Shown: positions 34,659-45,625, counted from the first letter of the stretch. The stretch: DNA of 64,000 nt from Chondrus crispus (GCF_000350225.1 NW_005179179.1:94609-158608); one strand, 5' to 3'. Program-made: numbers and translations. Notes: generated by a model not told the origin, from the letters alone.

Positions 34659-35685
34659 GTAGTGCAATGCGCCTGTCTGGCAGAGACCGCGGTCCGATGG
34701 TCCAGCAAAAACAACAACAGCAACAAAGAGAAGAACTGCCGATGGCACAGCGCTACGGAGTGTCGGACTCTCCCTTCTCTGTTTAAACGAGCTTGCGACT
34801 CGTAGTAGCTCGGATCCCTGATGGAGGGGGGCACAGAGAAATAGCCCGGCCCGGGATCGGTGTGGTAGAGACTTGCGAAGAGATCTGCTCGACGAGTGTG
34901 GAGTGGGGCGCGTACGTAGGTACCCCGGTTCCACTGGGTTGTAAGGCCAATGCTCGTTGAGCTTCTTCGACACCTTGTAACGCGACAAGACCTTCGACGG
35001 GGGCGTCGCAACGCAGCCCGACGGGATGAAATGAAAGTAGCAGCGCTACGTCAACCGTGCCGCCCGATGGCTCGAAACACCTAAACCGGTTCGGTCGCAA
35101 CCGACACCGATGGTACCAACACTGGCTCGTAATACGACGGAGCCCTTCGAGGGAGACGTCGTTGCAACGGTCTCCGTCGGAAAATGGGTCACAGTAGCAG
35201 CGCTACGTCAACTGTGTCGCCCGATGGCTCGAAACACCTACACCGGTTCGGTCGCAACCGAGGCCGATGGCACCAACACAAGATAAGGGAAAAATAGGTA
35301 GAATTAGAGATAGAAAAGGATAGGGAAATAAAGGAAAGAAAAAAGGGGAACCCCAAGCGATAGAGGATGCCGTAGGCTTAGGTAAAAGGGAGCGTCTTGA
35401 TAGAGACGGACTTCGACCAAGGCGACATTCAACTCCGGCAACTCGGGTTGGTTTATTGACTTGGTCGTCAGAGGGCTAAGGTATATATCGCCCCGCCGGA
35501 GCCAGTACAGTAGCTCGCGGCGCTAGATTCTAGATCTAATTAGTAAATAAAATTAAATAATTAAAATAATCGTGCGCTTCGTCGCACACGTGTGTCCCCC
35601 AACCTCGGACTACGGTATCCAATTTTTTTCCTTTGTCACTTCCTTCCTCCCCCCTACCCGAGACGGGTATTGCACTACAGGGCGC
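34659..35685 (+). repeat. DIRS direct repeat, copy B
   Basis: This is the second copy of the about 1.03-kb repeat, diverged from copy A by many substitutions and small indels. It ends at GTATTGCACTACAGGG immediately before the RT region. The spacing A-gag-B could come from a head-to-tail insertion or from the split direct repeats of PAT/Ngaro-type elements. Confidence 0.75.
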
Positions 35686-35689
35686 GGGC

Positions 35690-38322
35690 CCCGAAAGCCC
35701 CCAGTCAGAGTGACCGGCGCCCTAAGGGGCAAAACAGAAGCAAAGGTGGCCGGGGGACTACCTTTGTGGCGAGGAACGTCTACGAGGGCCAACGTATGGT
35801 CATCGGAGCTCAAGGCGTCGGACTATGTCGTCCGGGCGGTACGATACGGTATCCGGGACATGCCCGGGAAGCCGTTTACGGATGGATTGATGCTGTCGGA
35901 ACTCCACCAGACGGAAGAAGACACGGCATTTGCGACGAAGGACTTAGAGGAAGGACGTTTGCGAGTGGTGTACGAGAAGATCGGGTGGGAAGATGCGCTG
36001 GGAATTTTGGCTGCGGGAAAGATGGTTTCGTCGGCGTTTGTTGTGTGGCAAGGGGAGGGCGCGGAACGGAAGGGGAGGTTAGTCATCAACTTCCACCGGC
36101 AGAGCAAGCACTGGCCGAAGGGGAGCATCAAGATGGAGACAATTCCCTTGTTCGCGACGGACATTCAGAAGAACGACATGTTGATGTCATGGGATATGCA
36201 GAGTGGATACCGGCACTCCTACTTGCATTCGGACATGCGCGACTTCTTCGTGTTCCGCTACAGGGTTTTTTTCTACCGTTGCGTCGCTCTCCTCTTTGGA
36301 TGAGGGCGCTCTGTGCTGTGGTTCACCAAGTTGTTCAGCCCTCTGGTGCCCCACATGCGAGAGAATTTGGGCTACAAGGTGCTGCCGTATATCGACGACT
36401 TTTTGGTAGCACCTTGTCGGTATGGGCGCCCTTCTACACGGGAAGATTGCAAAAGGGCGCGGAAGCGGCTCTCGGCGCTGCTTGGTGTAGCATTATCGCG
36501 AAGGTGACTATTTACTGCTGGGGAGGCTACTGTACACCCATGACACGTTTTACAGCGCGTGCGCGCGCGGCTGTAAGTACGCGCTTGCTGCTCGCTGTGG
36601 CCGTGTACAACGGGGCGATCCGGAGTAAGGAGCGCGAGCTTACCGTGTAAGCCACTAGATAGATACTGTAGTATGTTATGATAGATTATTTACTTGTATA
36701 TTAAACGACAGGGCGACCGGCGGCGGAGGGAGGAAAAGGACAAGCACGGGCTTGGTACCAGATCCTTCACAGCAGGTCTAACCCCGTTTGCTTATTCTAA
36801 ACGCGTTTCCTTAACGCGAGCGCGTTAACCAAGAACGAACGCGGGTAGCAGTCGCGACACGTACGCGAGCGAGCTGGATCTGCCTCCGCCCGTCGGCGCT
36901 AGAACTCTAACTAGCGCCGCCCCGGGGCGTCGAGCGCGTCGATCCACTCTAACGCGTATGCGTTCGCGTCCGCTCCCCACCGCCTTACTACGCTACCACC
37001 GCCCACGTTCGTTGTGGTGTTTGTGTGTTTTTCTCCTTCTCGCGTTAACGCAGGCCTTGCGCGAACCTAGCTAAACCCCCACCACGACCGGGGGTTTATG
37101 CTACACTTGGAAGGTTGGGTATTGTGTGCCATGGAACGAAGGATTGTTGGGAAGGGAGTCTCCAGCTGGATCACCTAGGGATGCACATGGACACGGAAGC
37201 GATGAAATTCTATGTGTCGGATGCCAAGGTAAGGAAGGTGCGTGCGCTGTGGAAGAGGATCTTGTTGTTGGCTCAGAAGAACAGACGGTTGGTGTCGGTC
37301 AGGTTTCTACGGCATTTCTGCGGCGTGCGCGTTTCATTGTCGCTCGCCGTACCCCTCTCCCGCTTTTACACGCGCTCCATATACTTCGACATGTGTCTCG
37401 CAGGACGCAAGGAGCGAGGATCAAGTTGGAAGGTGGCACCTCGGAGCAAGCCTGCAAGCGCCAGGTGGTGCTGCCTGAAACCTATCCGCAACGACGAGGC
37501 GCGAAGCGGACAGGGGTGCGGGGGCGGAGCCACGGCATGGTATCTAGGCTGATGGATGGCGATGAAACAGTATCCCAAGGAGCCGGTCAGATGAGGAGGC
37601 GAGATTCCGACACCAGTCAGTTGGGGGAGAGAGGTGGGAAGGTGCGGTTAAGTCGGCAGTCGCTCAGGGACCTTCGTTATTGGCGTTCATTAACGAGGGG
37701 GGAAGGACGCGATCTCATGCGACTCGACCCGCACCTGGCGATGCACAGCGACGCAGCGGATGCGGGCTATGGCGGCACGTTGGGATTCGATATGGGGCAA
37801 GGATTGCCGGGTTTGTGGGAGGGTCGCGGTTTCTGGAAGGCGGACGATCGAGCGCAGTCTAATACTTTGCGAGAGTTGAAAGCCGTCCGTCTCCTGTTGT
37901 ACCGACACTTCGCCCACTACGTATCCAACCCCCCGATGCGACGAACCCTGTTGCACGAGGACAACCAGGCCGTGCTTTACATCCTCAACGCGATGGTTTC
38001 GGCGTCGAAGGAGATGATGACAGAACTGCGGAAGTTGGAAGCTCTCCTGTGAGTATTGGGCGTGCGCCTGGAGGCGCGTTGGATTCCGTCCGCCGTCAAC
38101 CGCTTTTCTGACACGCCGTCCCGCACGTGGGACCCGGGCGATGTTCGGGCAACTTCGGAATTGATACAATCCATACTGGCGGAGTATGGTGTGGATCACG
38201 TGATGTTCAAGGACCGGCCGCTGGGGGAGACCATGGTGGCGCGACGGAAGTACCTATCGACGCAGACGCAAGAGGATTGGGGAGCCGGGAAGGGGCGCTA
38301 TGGAATCCGCCCTTCGACCTGA
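35690..38322 (+). pseudogene. DIRS reverse transcriptase / RNase H, broken and split by a solo LTR
   Basis: RT blocks in order are SIKMETIPLFATDI, LMSWDMQSGYRHSYLH, MRDFFVFRYRVFFYRC, then VALLFG followed by TGA (36301) where DIRS enzymes have Trp. Next comes SPLVPHM and the intact active site LPYIDDFLVAP. The solo LTR then interrupts, and the thumb resumes at WEGSLQLDHLGMHMD. RNase H follows in a shifted frame: LAMHSDAADAGYGGTLG (Asp), NTLRELKAVRLLLYRH (Glu) and LHEDNQAVLYILN (Asp). TGA at 38050 precedes ARWIPSAVNRFSD, the usual RNase H end. These enzymes would copy element RNA into DNA. Confidence 0.8.
36486..37105. mobile_element. 620-bp solo LTR with 5-bp target duplication CTTGG
   Basis: The ends are TGTAGCAT and ATGCTACA (perfect 8-bp inverted, TG...CA). 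CTTGG flanks both sides (36481-36485 and 37106-37110). Removing the LTR and one CTTGG rejoins the DIRS RT in frame (LLG followed by RLGIVCHG). This is a solo LTR left by recombination of a full LTR retrotransposon. The interior is rich in CG and GCGTTAACGC-like palindromes. Confidence 0.9.
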
Positions 38323-38528
38323 TGCCGGTGGTGGTTCGCAAAATCGAGGCGGAGGGTGGTCGGGGTGTCTTGTTGGCTCCGAATTGGCCAGCGCAAGCAT
38401 GGTATGCGCGCTTGCGCGCGTTAGCGTGTCGCGTTCAAGTCATGCACCCAGACGCCGATTCTCCGCTGCTGGTCGGCAGAGAGGGCAAGGGGGACGCTTG
38501 GCCGATGGTTGTTGCACAGATCGGATAG
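38300..38528 (+). pseudogene. DIRS NPPF segment (methyltransferase-like remnant)
   Basis: In the 38127-38528 frame the segment NPPFDLMPVVVRKIEAEG followed by LLAPNWPAQAWYARLRAL lies between RNase H and the recombinase, where DIRS elements carry a Dam-like methyltransferase region with an NPPF/Y motif. The surviving part is too short for an active fold, and the frame differs from its neighbours. The family assignment is from position and the NPPF motif only. Confidence 0.55.
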
Positions 38529-38614
38529 GGGAGAGTTGGAAGGAGGGGATTGTTGCTTCGGTGTTGTGAAGAGCGGGTACCGATACGCCTACTGGGGACG
38601 CCGAGGAGGCAGCG

Positions 38615-39430
38615 TTGCTGTTAACCAACTTCGGTTGGAGGAAGGGCATGTGGACGAACGGATTGAGTCAGATTCGTAAGTGGCTGGCTTTCTGCGATGA
38701 GGAGCTAAAGATGCCGCTGCCGGCGGAAGAAGGCGATTTTCTCGCATACATTGGCTACTTGTCACTCGAGGGAAGGGTGAGTGCTGCCTCAGCGCCGCAA
38801 TACGTCTCGGCAGTGTCGCGGTATCATATCAGCCATGAGTATGCGTCCCCCACCCTGACCCTCTCAGTCAATGACTTGTTACAAGCCTTCGCGAACAAAG
38901 AGGAGCAGACCGACCCCGAGCAGTTGGTCCGGGTTGGATGTGGGGCTGATGTGATGAAACGTGTCCTGGAATTTGGCCTCGTGGCCAGTGATGTCGAGAA
39001 TGTTGCCACGTGTGACGCGGTTATATTTTCCTTTATTTTCCATTGCCGCGCCGTTACCGTGGCAAAAGTCGCACCTACGGATGTGTCAGTCACGCTAGAG
39101 AGAGTCACAGCTCATCTGAGACACCGGAATGGGAAATCGCTCCGCCGCTCGGTCATCCTATCTTACGCTCAGAGTCCGTCCTGGACGCCGGGCTCGGGCC
39201 GGGACGCCCTACTACTTCGCTGGTTTTCTATGCGCCCGGTATCCGCGGGTCTCTTCGATCTAAGTCCTACCAACCGCCTGGGTTCTGCTCGCCTCGGTCC
39301 CGCTGTGTCCCGGGCGCTCGGGCTCGTGAACGCTATCCCGCCGTCTAGTGCTTACTATGGCTCTCATAGTCCGCGCATCAGAGGGTTAATGAGCTCCTCA
39401 ATTTACATTACCCGAAGCTTTGGATTATGA
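38615..39430 (+). pseudogene. DIRS tyrosine recombinase, C-terminally cut
   Basis: This 271-codon frame has an N-terminal SAM-like helical part (residues 1-90: WRKGMWTNGLSQIRKWLAFC, YVSAVSRYH) and a catalytic part. Arg I lies in FHCRAVTVAKVAPTDV and the His-x-x-Arg box in SHSPRIRGLMSSS. The final nucleophile Tyr region is not present before the stop, where the protein ends in ITRSFGL; a frameshift near the end is likely. The enzyme would integrate circular element cDNA without target duplication. The start used is an alternative codon, so the true N-terminus may lie upstream in another frame. Confidence 0.7.
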
Positions 39431-39954
39431 ACCGTCTTGATTGATCGTCTGAACGGATGTTTTCCGTGTACGTCGACAGCTGCATTGTTATCATCGCCAT
39501 GTCGGAGTGGTTCTTGAGCCACCTTCGCGCTGCACCTGTGGCCCCTCCGCTTTAACTGGACCCTTCGCATCAGTGTACACAGTATATGTATGCGAGTGAA
39601 GAATCACCCGGGCAGTAGCGAGCGGCCTTGACAGTGCAATGACAGTATGCCTAGCGTCGCCGTTCCACTTATAAGCCCTTTTCGGAGGTCACCGTCTCCG
39701 TTCTTAGGCATGTCTAATTGTCTTTTCGACCCAGCCCCGTTCCGCCCTATGTTCGCTGGATACTCTTCTCTACATGTCTATTTCTCTTTTATGTTTCTTT
39801 TCCTGTTTTGCATTTGTCCCAGAGTTCTATTTCACGTCCTTCTACCACGCACTGGCGTATAGTACTGCGATTAGAGGGTATCTTTAGGCTTCAGTAAATC
39901 AACACAGAACTCTTCACATGAATGATAACGTCCTTCCCCGTCCTCATTCATATG
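39431..39954. other. No gene seen
   Basis: About 520 bp between the DIRS recombinase and the small pogo-like element. The missing DIRS terminal repeat could be expected here, but I could not match it to copies A or B. Confidence 0.4.
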
Positions 39955-40491
39955 CAGGGGGGTCTCTTAATTAGTGCACTTTTAGATAGTGCATATTGGA
40001 CTTTAATGCACCCTCTGATAGCTTGGCACGACTTTGTGCAGGTGTACACGTATGTTCACGGGAGCACAATGGTCGTCGCTGTCCGTAGAGAGCGGGTTCT
40101 ATTCTTTTACAGATCCCAGCAATCTTATGCATCTTCGAAGACCTAATCACACAATGAGCACAACTGAACCAGCACCCAGGGCGTCAAGATCCCGCCTTAC
40201 CCTTTCGCAAAAAGAGGAGATGCTGCGGCGACTTTCACAGGGTGCTCGGCACGTCGATTTGCAGCTTGATTTCAACTGCTCTCCAAGAACGATATGCAAC
40301 ATCTTGCTAAGCGAGCGTTGAGCCGTGTCTATAATGAACACACGAAGCGTCAGCGACGGCAGACGCTGGTAACGGACCATTTCGTTGCCCCGTAAACTAC
40401 TTTTTAGCGAGCCCCTTAGATAAAGCACATTGAAGATAGTGCACAAAGAATGCGCATGGCACGTGGGTGCACTAATTGAGGGGGTCGCCTG
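39955..40491 (+). mobile_element. Short pogo/Tigger-like element (537 bp)
   Basis: The termini CAGGGGGGTCTCTTAATTAG and, in reverse complement, CAGGCGACCCCCTCAATTAG align, and both run on into TGCAC. TA follows the right end; the left flank has TATG, so one duplication is imperfect. CAG ends with TA duplication are typical of pogo/Tigger. A CENP-B-type DNA-binding domain is encoded inside but no DDE domain remains. Confidence 0.65.
40154..40321 (+). CDS. CENP-B N-terminal-type helix-turn-helix protein fragment
   Basis: ATG at 40154 opens a 55-residue frame: a basic Ser/Arg start, then SRLTLSQKEEMLRRLSQG, LQLDFNCSPRTIC and NILLSER to TGA. This fits the pogo/Tigger DNA-binding domain (Lys-Glu helix, then a helix-turn-helix). 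The rest of the transposase is missing, so at most a DNA-binding peptide could be made. It could compete for the element's termini, but that is speculation. Confidence 0.5.
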   Translation: MSTTEPAPRASRSRLTLSQKEEMLRRLSQGARHVDLQLDFNCSPRTICNILLSER

Positions 40492-40962
40492 TAAAGAGAG
40501 ACTACTGTACAACCATGTCCAACCCCCGAACTACGACAACTGTGCGATCTTGCGACTGCAATTCTATATTGCCACTTTACCCTTTTATACACACGTGTGG
40601 ACGTCCACCTGTAATACAAAAGGTTTGTGGGGTAGTGGGCGACTCCGAAAAACATAAAAACACATTTTGTGTATGCGCAAATCCGCCGATTTTGATTGAG
40701 TCGGAGGTGTTTGTGCATACACAGACTGCCGATTTGCTCTTCGTTCCCCTCCCGATGTAATTGTTTGTGCACAGACACAAACGCACATCCGCACCGACCT
40801 ATACCATCCTATATCATACCATGTGCTAAAATATTTCTCTGTGATCTGTCCGATCAACTTATCCCACCCCTCAGCAACCTCATTCCTATTTCGATCTGGC
40901 CTCCCTCCGCACTTTCCCTCCGTCGTATCAGCCGCTGTCCAAGCCCGCAGCCCAACGTCCAC

Positions 40963-42046
40963 ATGGCTCATGTTGCCGACTCCGACGAGGAGCCGGCACC
41001 CGATATTTGTCCCCAAGCCGGCGGCTCCTTCGTCCCAGCAAAAACCCCTCCTACCGTGCGCCGAGGCCGTAATGTTTACGGCTACGGCCATGCGTCTCCC
41101 TCAACACGTGAGACAGACGATGAAAGTATCCAGCCGGTCTCTCTACCCGCGCGCAGTCCACCGTTTTCTTCTTGTCAAGATCCTCCCTCCACCTGCTTGC
41201 TACTCGCTGGAGGCTTCTCGGCGGCGTTTGAGCGTTCTTCGAGGTGTTCAGAAACGTACTCATCCCGCAAGAAAAAGGGGATCAAATGGTGCTGGGCGTG
41301 GGGCTTCATTCACAGAACAAGAACTGGAAAGCTTTTTAAACATTCTAGAGGAACACTTGCCAGTGGGAAGGATGAGTGGGATGCAGTCAGCCGCATTCAC
41401 AAGACATGATACCCAGACAAGAATCGGACTACGGACTCGATGCGCCGCAAGTTTGCGATTATTTACAGGAAAAAAGCCCCAACAGGAGACCCGAGAATTC
41501 CTGCGTCAGTACTGCGTGCAAAGAAGCTGTGGCAAGATATGACGTCAAGAGCAGATTTAGGAGATGGAGACTGCAGTGATTTGGATGGAAATGGATCTGC
41601 GGAAGATATGAGGTTAGAAAAAAAACCAACCAAACAGTCCAAGAGATGCTGACGAAGGTGATGATGCTGAAGGCGGTATTCCTGTAAGGTCTTCGTCACC
41701 ATCTACAATATCACCTGCCTTTCCAATTGTGCATAAACGATCACGCCACGGTAGTCACACCCAAGATGACGATTTGGTGGCAATTATGCAAGCTTCCCTT
41801 ATAGAGGAACGCGAATTCCAGATTACTGAGCGGGAAAGGGCAGAACGGGAGCGGCAGGAGGCTCGAGAGAGGCGGGAAGAAGAAGCAAGAAGTAGAGCCT
41901 ATGAACGGGAGGAGGAACGAAAAAGGAGACAAGACGAAGGAGATGAAGCTGAAAAACAGAGGGAGGAGTCCAGAAAAAATCGCGATGCGATTATGCAGGC
42001 CTTTATGATGTACCTGGCAAAATCGCAGCCATCAGGAGACCCGTAA
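40963..42046 (+). pseudogene. Harbinger-associated Myb/trihelix-like DNA-binding protein, broken
   Basis: ATG at 40963 opens a Pro/Ser-rich N-terminus. A frameshift near 41190 moves to the frame with RGASFTEQELESFLNILEEH and LPVG. Another returns to WDAVSRIHKT, then TGA (41407), then YPDKNRTTDSMRRKFA and KKAPTGDPRIPASVLRAKK. This is the Myb/SANT-like pattern of the second protein of Harbinger elements, which helps the transposase bind DNA and enter the nucleus. A highly charged Glu/Arg coiled segment follows (41800-41980), ending KSQPSGDP. The product cannot be made intact. Confidence 0.65.
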
Positions 42047-42577
42047 GATATCCACCTTGCTGAGTGGGCACATTGTAATGTGGCTGACGACCACCTCTTG
42101 CGACATCCACTCCAGCTCCTCGATCATCGTACGCACCATTTGCACCACTTGCTCATCCCTCGCCCCATTACCCACCTTCGCCCACACTTCCCGGCAACCT
42201 CCTCTCAAAACCCATGCTGTGACCACATCAAGCAGCATCTCCCCCATTCCAAGTCATGTGGCAAGTATTGCTTCATCTGTAATGCTTGCCACTTGAAAAA
42301 ATCGCAGCAACCAAGAGACCGGTAAAATATCCGCCTTGCTGAATGAATACAGTGTCACGTGGCTGAGAGCCACCTCGTGGGACGATCGCTCCAGCACCTC
42401 GGTCATGGCACGCACCTTTTGCGCAACTTACTCATCCCCCGCTCCATTGCCCACCTTCGCCCCCACTTCCCCGCATCCCCCCCCCAAAACCCATGCTGTG
42501 ACCATATCAAGCAACATCACCCTCCCTCCAGGTCATGTGGCAAGCAATGCTCCATTTGCAATGCTTGCCACATGAAT
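42019..42577. repeat. Tandem duplication, 279-bp period
   Basis: Copy 1 is 42019-42297 and copy 2 is 42298-42577, diverged by perhaps 15-20%. Both begin with AAAATCGCAGC at the 3-prime end of the Myb-like gene and share AAAACCCATGCTGTGACCA. They separate the element gene from the captured ARMC1-like gene. Confidence 0.75.
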
Positions 42578-42844
42578 TGGGAGCCCTCTACATGTGGACG
42601 GCCGAGCGCCGCCTCCAAACCTCCTTTGCCAACAACATTCTCGCTGCTAACATGCCGCTAACATGCCTCAACTTACAAGCAACTTGCCGCCCCTTCCCAC
42701 GCAACTGAACCATCGCGGAGAGTCCTCGAGCACGCACCACCGTCCTCCATCTCAGCCCGCCGCGCCCATCTTGCGCTCGCCCCTTGTCGACCTCTGCCCA
42801 ACCTCCCCAGCACCCCACGTTTCAATCCGTTCTCCGCTCGCAAC

Positions 42845-43690
42845 ATGTCAGTAGCGGACGCGGCGAGCGTCCGAACAGTGGCCGTGCAGCTGCGCTCGCT
42901 GTCCGCCGACACGGACAACCAGCCGATCATCGCGCGCAAGGAGGGCTGCATGCGCGCCCTGGCGGGCTTCGTCGCGGGCAACGACGTAGAGGTGGCGGCG
43001 ATAGCCGTCGCCGCCCTGAAGAACCTCACGTCGCACGTGGACAACTTTGACGTGCTCCGCTCGGAGGACGCCCTCGTCGACGCGCTCAGGGACCTGCTCG
43101 TGTCGGAGGAGGCTGCGAGCGACCTGCGCCAGGACATTTTTGACATCCTTGAGGAGCTCACGGATGAGAATGACGATGATGAGATGGGTGAGCTCGATGA
43201 GCTCGAGAAGGCCGCTGGTTTGAAAGAGAAGGACCCCGCTTTTGAGGATGAGCCCGGCTTGTTGAAGGAGCCGCTTACGGCGAGGCTCCATGTGCCGGGC
43301 ATTTCCGATGACGTTACTTGTATGCGCGTTGAACAATTAATCATTCGGAAACGCAGCGTTATTTCGGTCGCTTTTGAAATCGGCGCGGAGGTCGCCGTTG
43401 TGTACACTAGGAACCTGCCAGAGGAACGGGCGTACTTTATCGGGACTATGACCGGGACCACGGTCGATCTCTTGCCGGAGCTCCACTCAGAAGACGAGGA
43501 GGACGAGTCGCAAGCGAAGTCGGATATGGATACCGATATTGACAACGCAGAAAAGGAAAATGGCGGCGGACAACCAGAGTATCTCGACAAGAGTGGACAG
43601 ACCTTCCGCGCCGAGGCAAAGAAGAATGCCAAAAAGAAAAACACCATCTCGCAGGGAGCCAGCTCGCTTACTGAGAGACTTCGTGCCTAG
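42845..43690 (+). CDS. ARMC1-like armadillo-repeat protein
   Basis: An intact 281-codon frame from ATG to TAG. Residues about 8-60 align by eye with the start of animal ARMC1 (QLRSLSADTDNQPIIARKEG then a Leu-rich ARM helix pair, AAIAVAALKNLTSH). Residues about 143-200 match its C-terminal ferredoxin-like segment (LHVPGISDD, then KRSVISVAFEIGAEVAVVY). The tail is acidic, then Lys-rich. In animals ARMC1 acts at mitochondria in membrane organisation and dynamics; a like role here is inference. It is the only full-length conserved nuclear gene here. Its high-GC first half differs from the surroundings. It lies inside the Harbinger termini, so it may be a captured copy rather than the native locus. 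Confidence 0.7.
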   Translation: MSVADAASVRTVAVQLRSLSADTDNQPIIARKEGCMRALAGFVAGNDVEVAAIAVAALKNLTSHVDNFDVLRSEDALVDALRDLLVSEEAASDLRQDIFDILEELTDENDDDEMGELDELEKAAGLKEKDPAFEDEPGLLKEPLTARLHVPGISDDVTCMRVEQLIIRKRSVISVAFEIGAEVAVVYTRNLPEERAYFIGTMTGTTVDLLPELHSEDEEDESQAKSDMDTDIDNAEKENGGGQPEYLDKSGQTFRAEAKKNAKKKNTISQGASSLTERLRA

Positions 43691-44051
43691 AGGGAAGAAG
43701 AGTCGCGGAAGAAGGCTAGAGGTAATAGACTCCTGGGCAGCATTGGTCGTGGCATCAATTCTGGATGGGGATTTTGGTGATTCGGCTTCCGCCATCATCA
43801 CAATCATTGACTTTACCACGGCAGTAATCAAATAACTTAATCAGGAAGCAGAAGCTGTCGCCATAAGGTTGACAGGAAGTTAATCTTGTCGCCACGGAAA
43901 TCATCCGCGGAAAGGCGAACACATAACTTTACATGGACGTACACCTATCCAGCGGACAACACTCGCTTTGAGCGAAGAGTGGCTCGCAGCACCGATAATC
44001 AAGTCGAAGTACAAACTAGATACGCCCTCAGGGCATACCAAGGTAATGTCA
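43691..44051. other. Tail-to-tail spacer between ARMC1-like gene and RPAC1 fragment
   Basis: About 360 bp, probably both 3-prime ends. No separate gene is seen. Confidence 0.4.
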
Positions 44052-44840
44052 TCAGGATCCCTCACTTTCGTCCAATTCTACGTCCGGATTTTCCTCATCG
44101 ACACCGTTATCGTGAGTCGTCCGTTGTTTAAGGGCTGCGTCCAGTGCTGCAAGCACCAAATCACACTTGCCGGTAAGTACAGACAGTGTTTCTGTGACAG
44201 GAGCAGGTGCAAGCATGGCCCCAGTGCTTTCCACAGAAAAGATAAAATGGTCACGCTTTCGTGTGAGTTCAACTCTTTCCTCCCATTCGGGTTCTCTAAT
44301 GCACTCGCGGCAGACAGTACAATCCCGTGGTCGTGCCACAACCGCAACGTCGTCTTCAATATCAAACACTTTCGCCGGACATAGGGTCACAAGTCTTTTC
44401 GCAGTTGCACCAACAACGCGAGTTTTCAAATTCACTTCCGGAGGCATGCTGTAACCAGCTGTCGCAACAGGGGACCACTTCGCGTGTTCCCTGCCGATGT
44501 TTTTCGTGGCATCCATTTCAACATGGATTTCCTGTCTAGGCCGTAATTTACATAGCAGAATATCCTCGTGAGCAGGCCTTGGTACTTCATTGCCGATGCA
44601 CTTACTTTGTTCATGACCTCCGAACGGGACATGTTCAATTGAACCACTTAACACGCTGGAATTTTTGTACAAGACGCTAGTGGGGGCCTCACCATCTCTC
44701 GGCGCAGACGGGTTAAACTCACACTTTGTCCGCAAGCTTAACTTCACAGTATTCGCCACTGTCACCGGTAGACCCTTTTCCCAATACTCAAAAGGCCGCG
44801 GGTCGATCTTCAGCGGCACGAGTCCAAGGCGATGCGCCAG
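44052..44840 (-). pseudogene. RPAC1 (AC40, RNA polymerase I/III subunit), 5-prime-truncated
   Basis: The minus-strand frame from 44840 reads LAHRLGLVPLKIDPRPFEY, then LRPRQEIHVEMDATKNIGRE, HAKWSPVATAGYSMPPE, ARPRDCTVCRECIREPEW and RKRDHFIFSVESTG, ending in an acidic tail at 44052. This is unmistakably the alpha-like subunit shared by polymerases I and III. About 263 codons remain of the usual about 340. The first about 80-90 residues, including the dimerisation block before LAHRLG, are absent: TAA lies two codons upstream in frame, no AG acceptor falls between it and LAHR, and no N-terminal exon appears further up. A CTAAC branch-like motif there is noted. Enclosure by Harbinger termini explains the cut as partial capture. 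Confidence 0.8.
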
Positions 44841-45625
44841 TTGTTAGTCGTTTTCTTAAACCCTTGATAGAGTTTGGTCTGTCTTCCTGTTTTTACTGTG
44901 TATATATATTCAAATCACAAAGCGACTTGCCTTTAAGAGGCAGGTGAGAAGGTGAGATACCTGGAGATGCTCAGAACACAATGAGAATGCAAAAAGAAAC
45001 CTGGAAATTAAAATGGAAGCACCGGTTGCTATCAACATCCCAAGCTTTGGCATTATCCTTTGCTGCAAACATCGAGTGGTGTCGCGGGGGATGGCCCTGG
45101 CATGTCCATTTCTCTGCTCTCGCTCAAACCCTTCACGCGGCGACCTCCCTTTCCACCCCTCTGACCGAGAGAAATATCGGCGCCACCCTCTTCGTCCTCG
45201 TCACGCTCACGCTGTCGACCCCGACCGCTACCCTCCCAGCTTTGTCCCCTGCCCTTGCCCACGTCTTGGTCATATACGGCCCCACGCGCCCCGCCGCGAG
45301 CCTCCGCCCGCTCCCGATGCCGGGCGAGCCGTCCTGACAGCTCTCCCGCACACACCGCCCGGCGCATGCCACCCCGCCCCTGCACAAGTGCGTGTGGGTC
45401 CTTGTGCGCACGCCCCCGCATACTTCCCACATCAAACCCCCGCTCCCTGTCTCCGGCCCCCTGCATGTCTACCCCCAAGTGACCCACCGCTACCTCGCTC
45501 ACTTGGCCCGTCACTCCCCCGTGCGGGCCACCATCGAACGCGCCGGCCACCTCTCTGCTAAGCCAGTCGCGCTGCTCGCGTGCCGCTAAGTGCTCGCGAA
45601 ATGTGTAGAGGCGAGTGGTGGCCTC
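44841..45625. other. C-rich stretch, no gene seen
   Basis: The part at 45100-45590 is strongly C-rich on the plus strand, giving long Pro/Arg-rich frames in several registers that look like composition artefacts. It separates the RPAC1 fragment from the Harbinger transposase and probably holds the capture boundary. Confidence 0.4.

Larger units (their letters stand above)
33234..39430 (+). mobile_element. DIRS-type (tyrosine-recombinase) retroelement, degenerate
   Basis: The order is long direct repeat A, gag fragment, direct repeat B, RT, RNase H, an NPPF-containing segment and a tyrosine recombinase. A recombinase in place of a DDE integrase, with internal direct repeats instead of flanking LTRs, is characteristic of DIRS/PAT/Ngaro elements. 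The RT is split by a solo LTR (36486-37105) and the frames carry in-frame stops at 36301 and 38050 plus frameshifts. The 3-prime terminal repeat was not located, so the right end is set at the recombinase stop. Confidence 0.8.

Noticed and set aside
44841-44900. Intron before the RPAC1 fragment, based on a CTAAC branch-like motif
   Set aside because: No AG acceptor lies between the in-frame TAA and the conserved LAHRLG codons, and no N-terminal exon is visible upstream.
45053-45561. Pro/Arg-rich frames of 165-182 codons
   Set aside because: Several overlapping frames on both strands arise from C-rich composition; no domain is visible.
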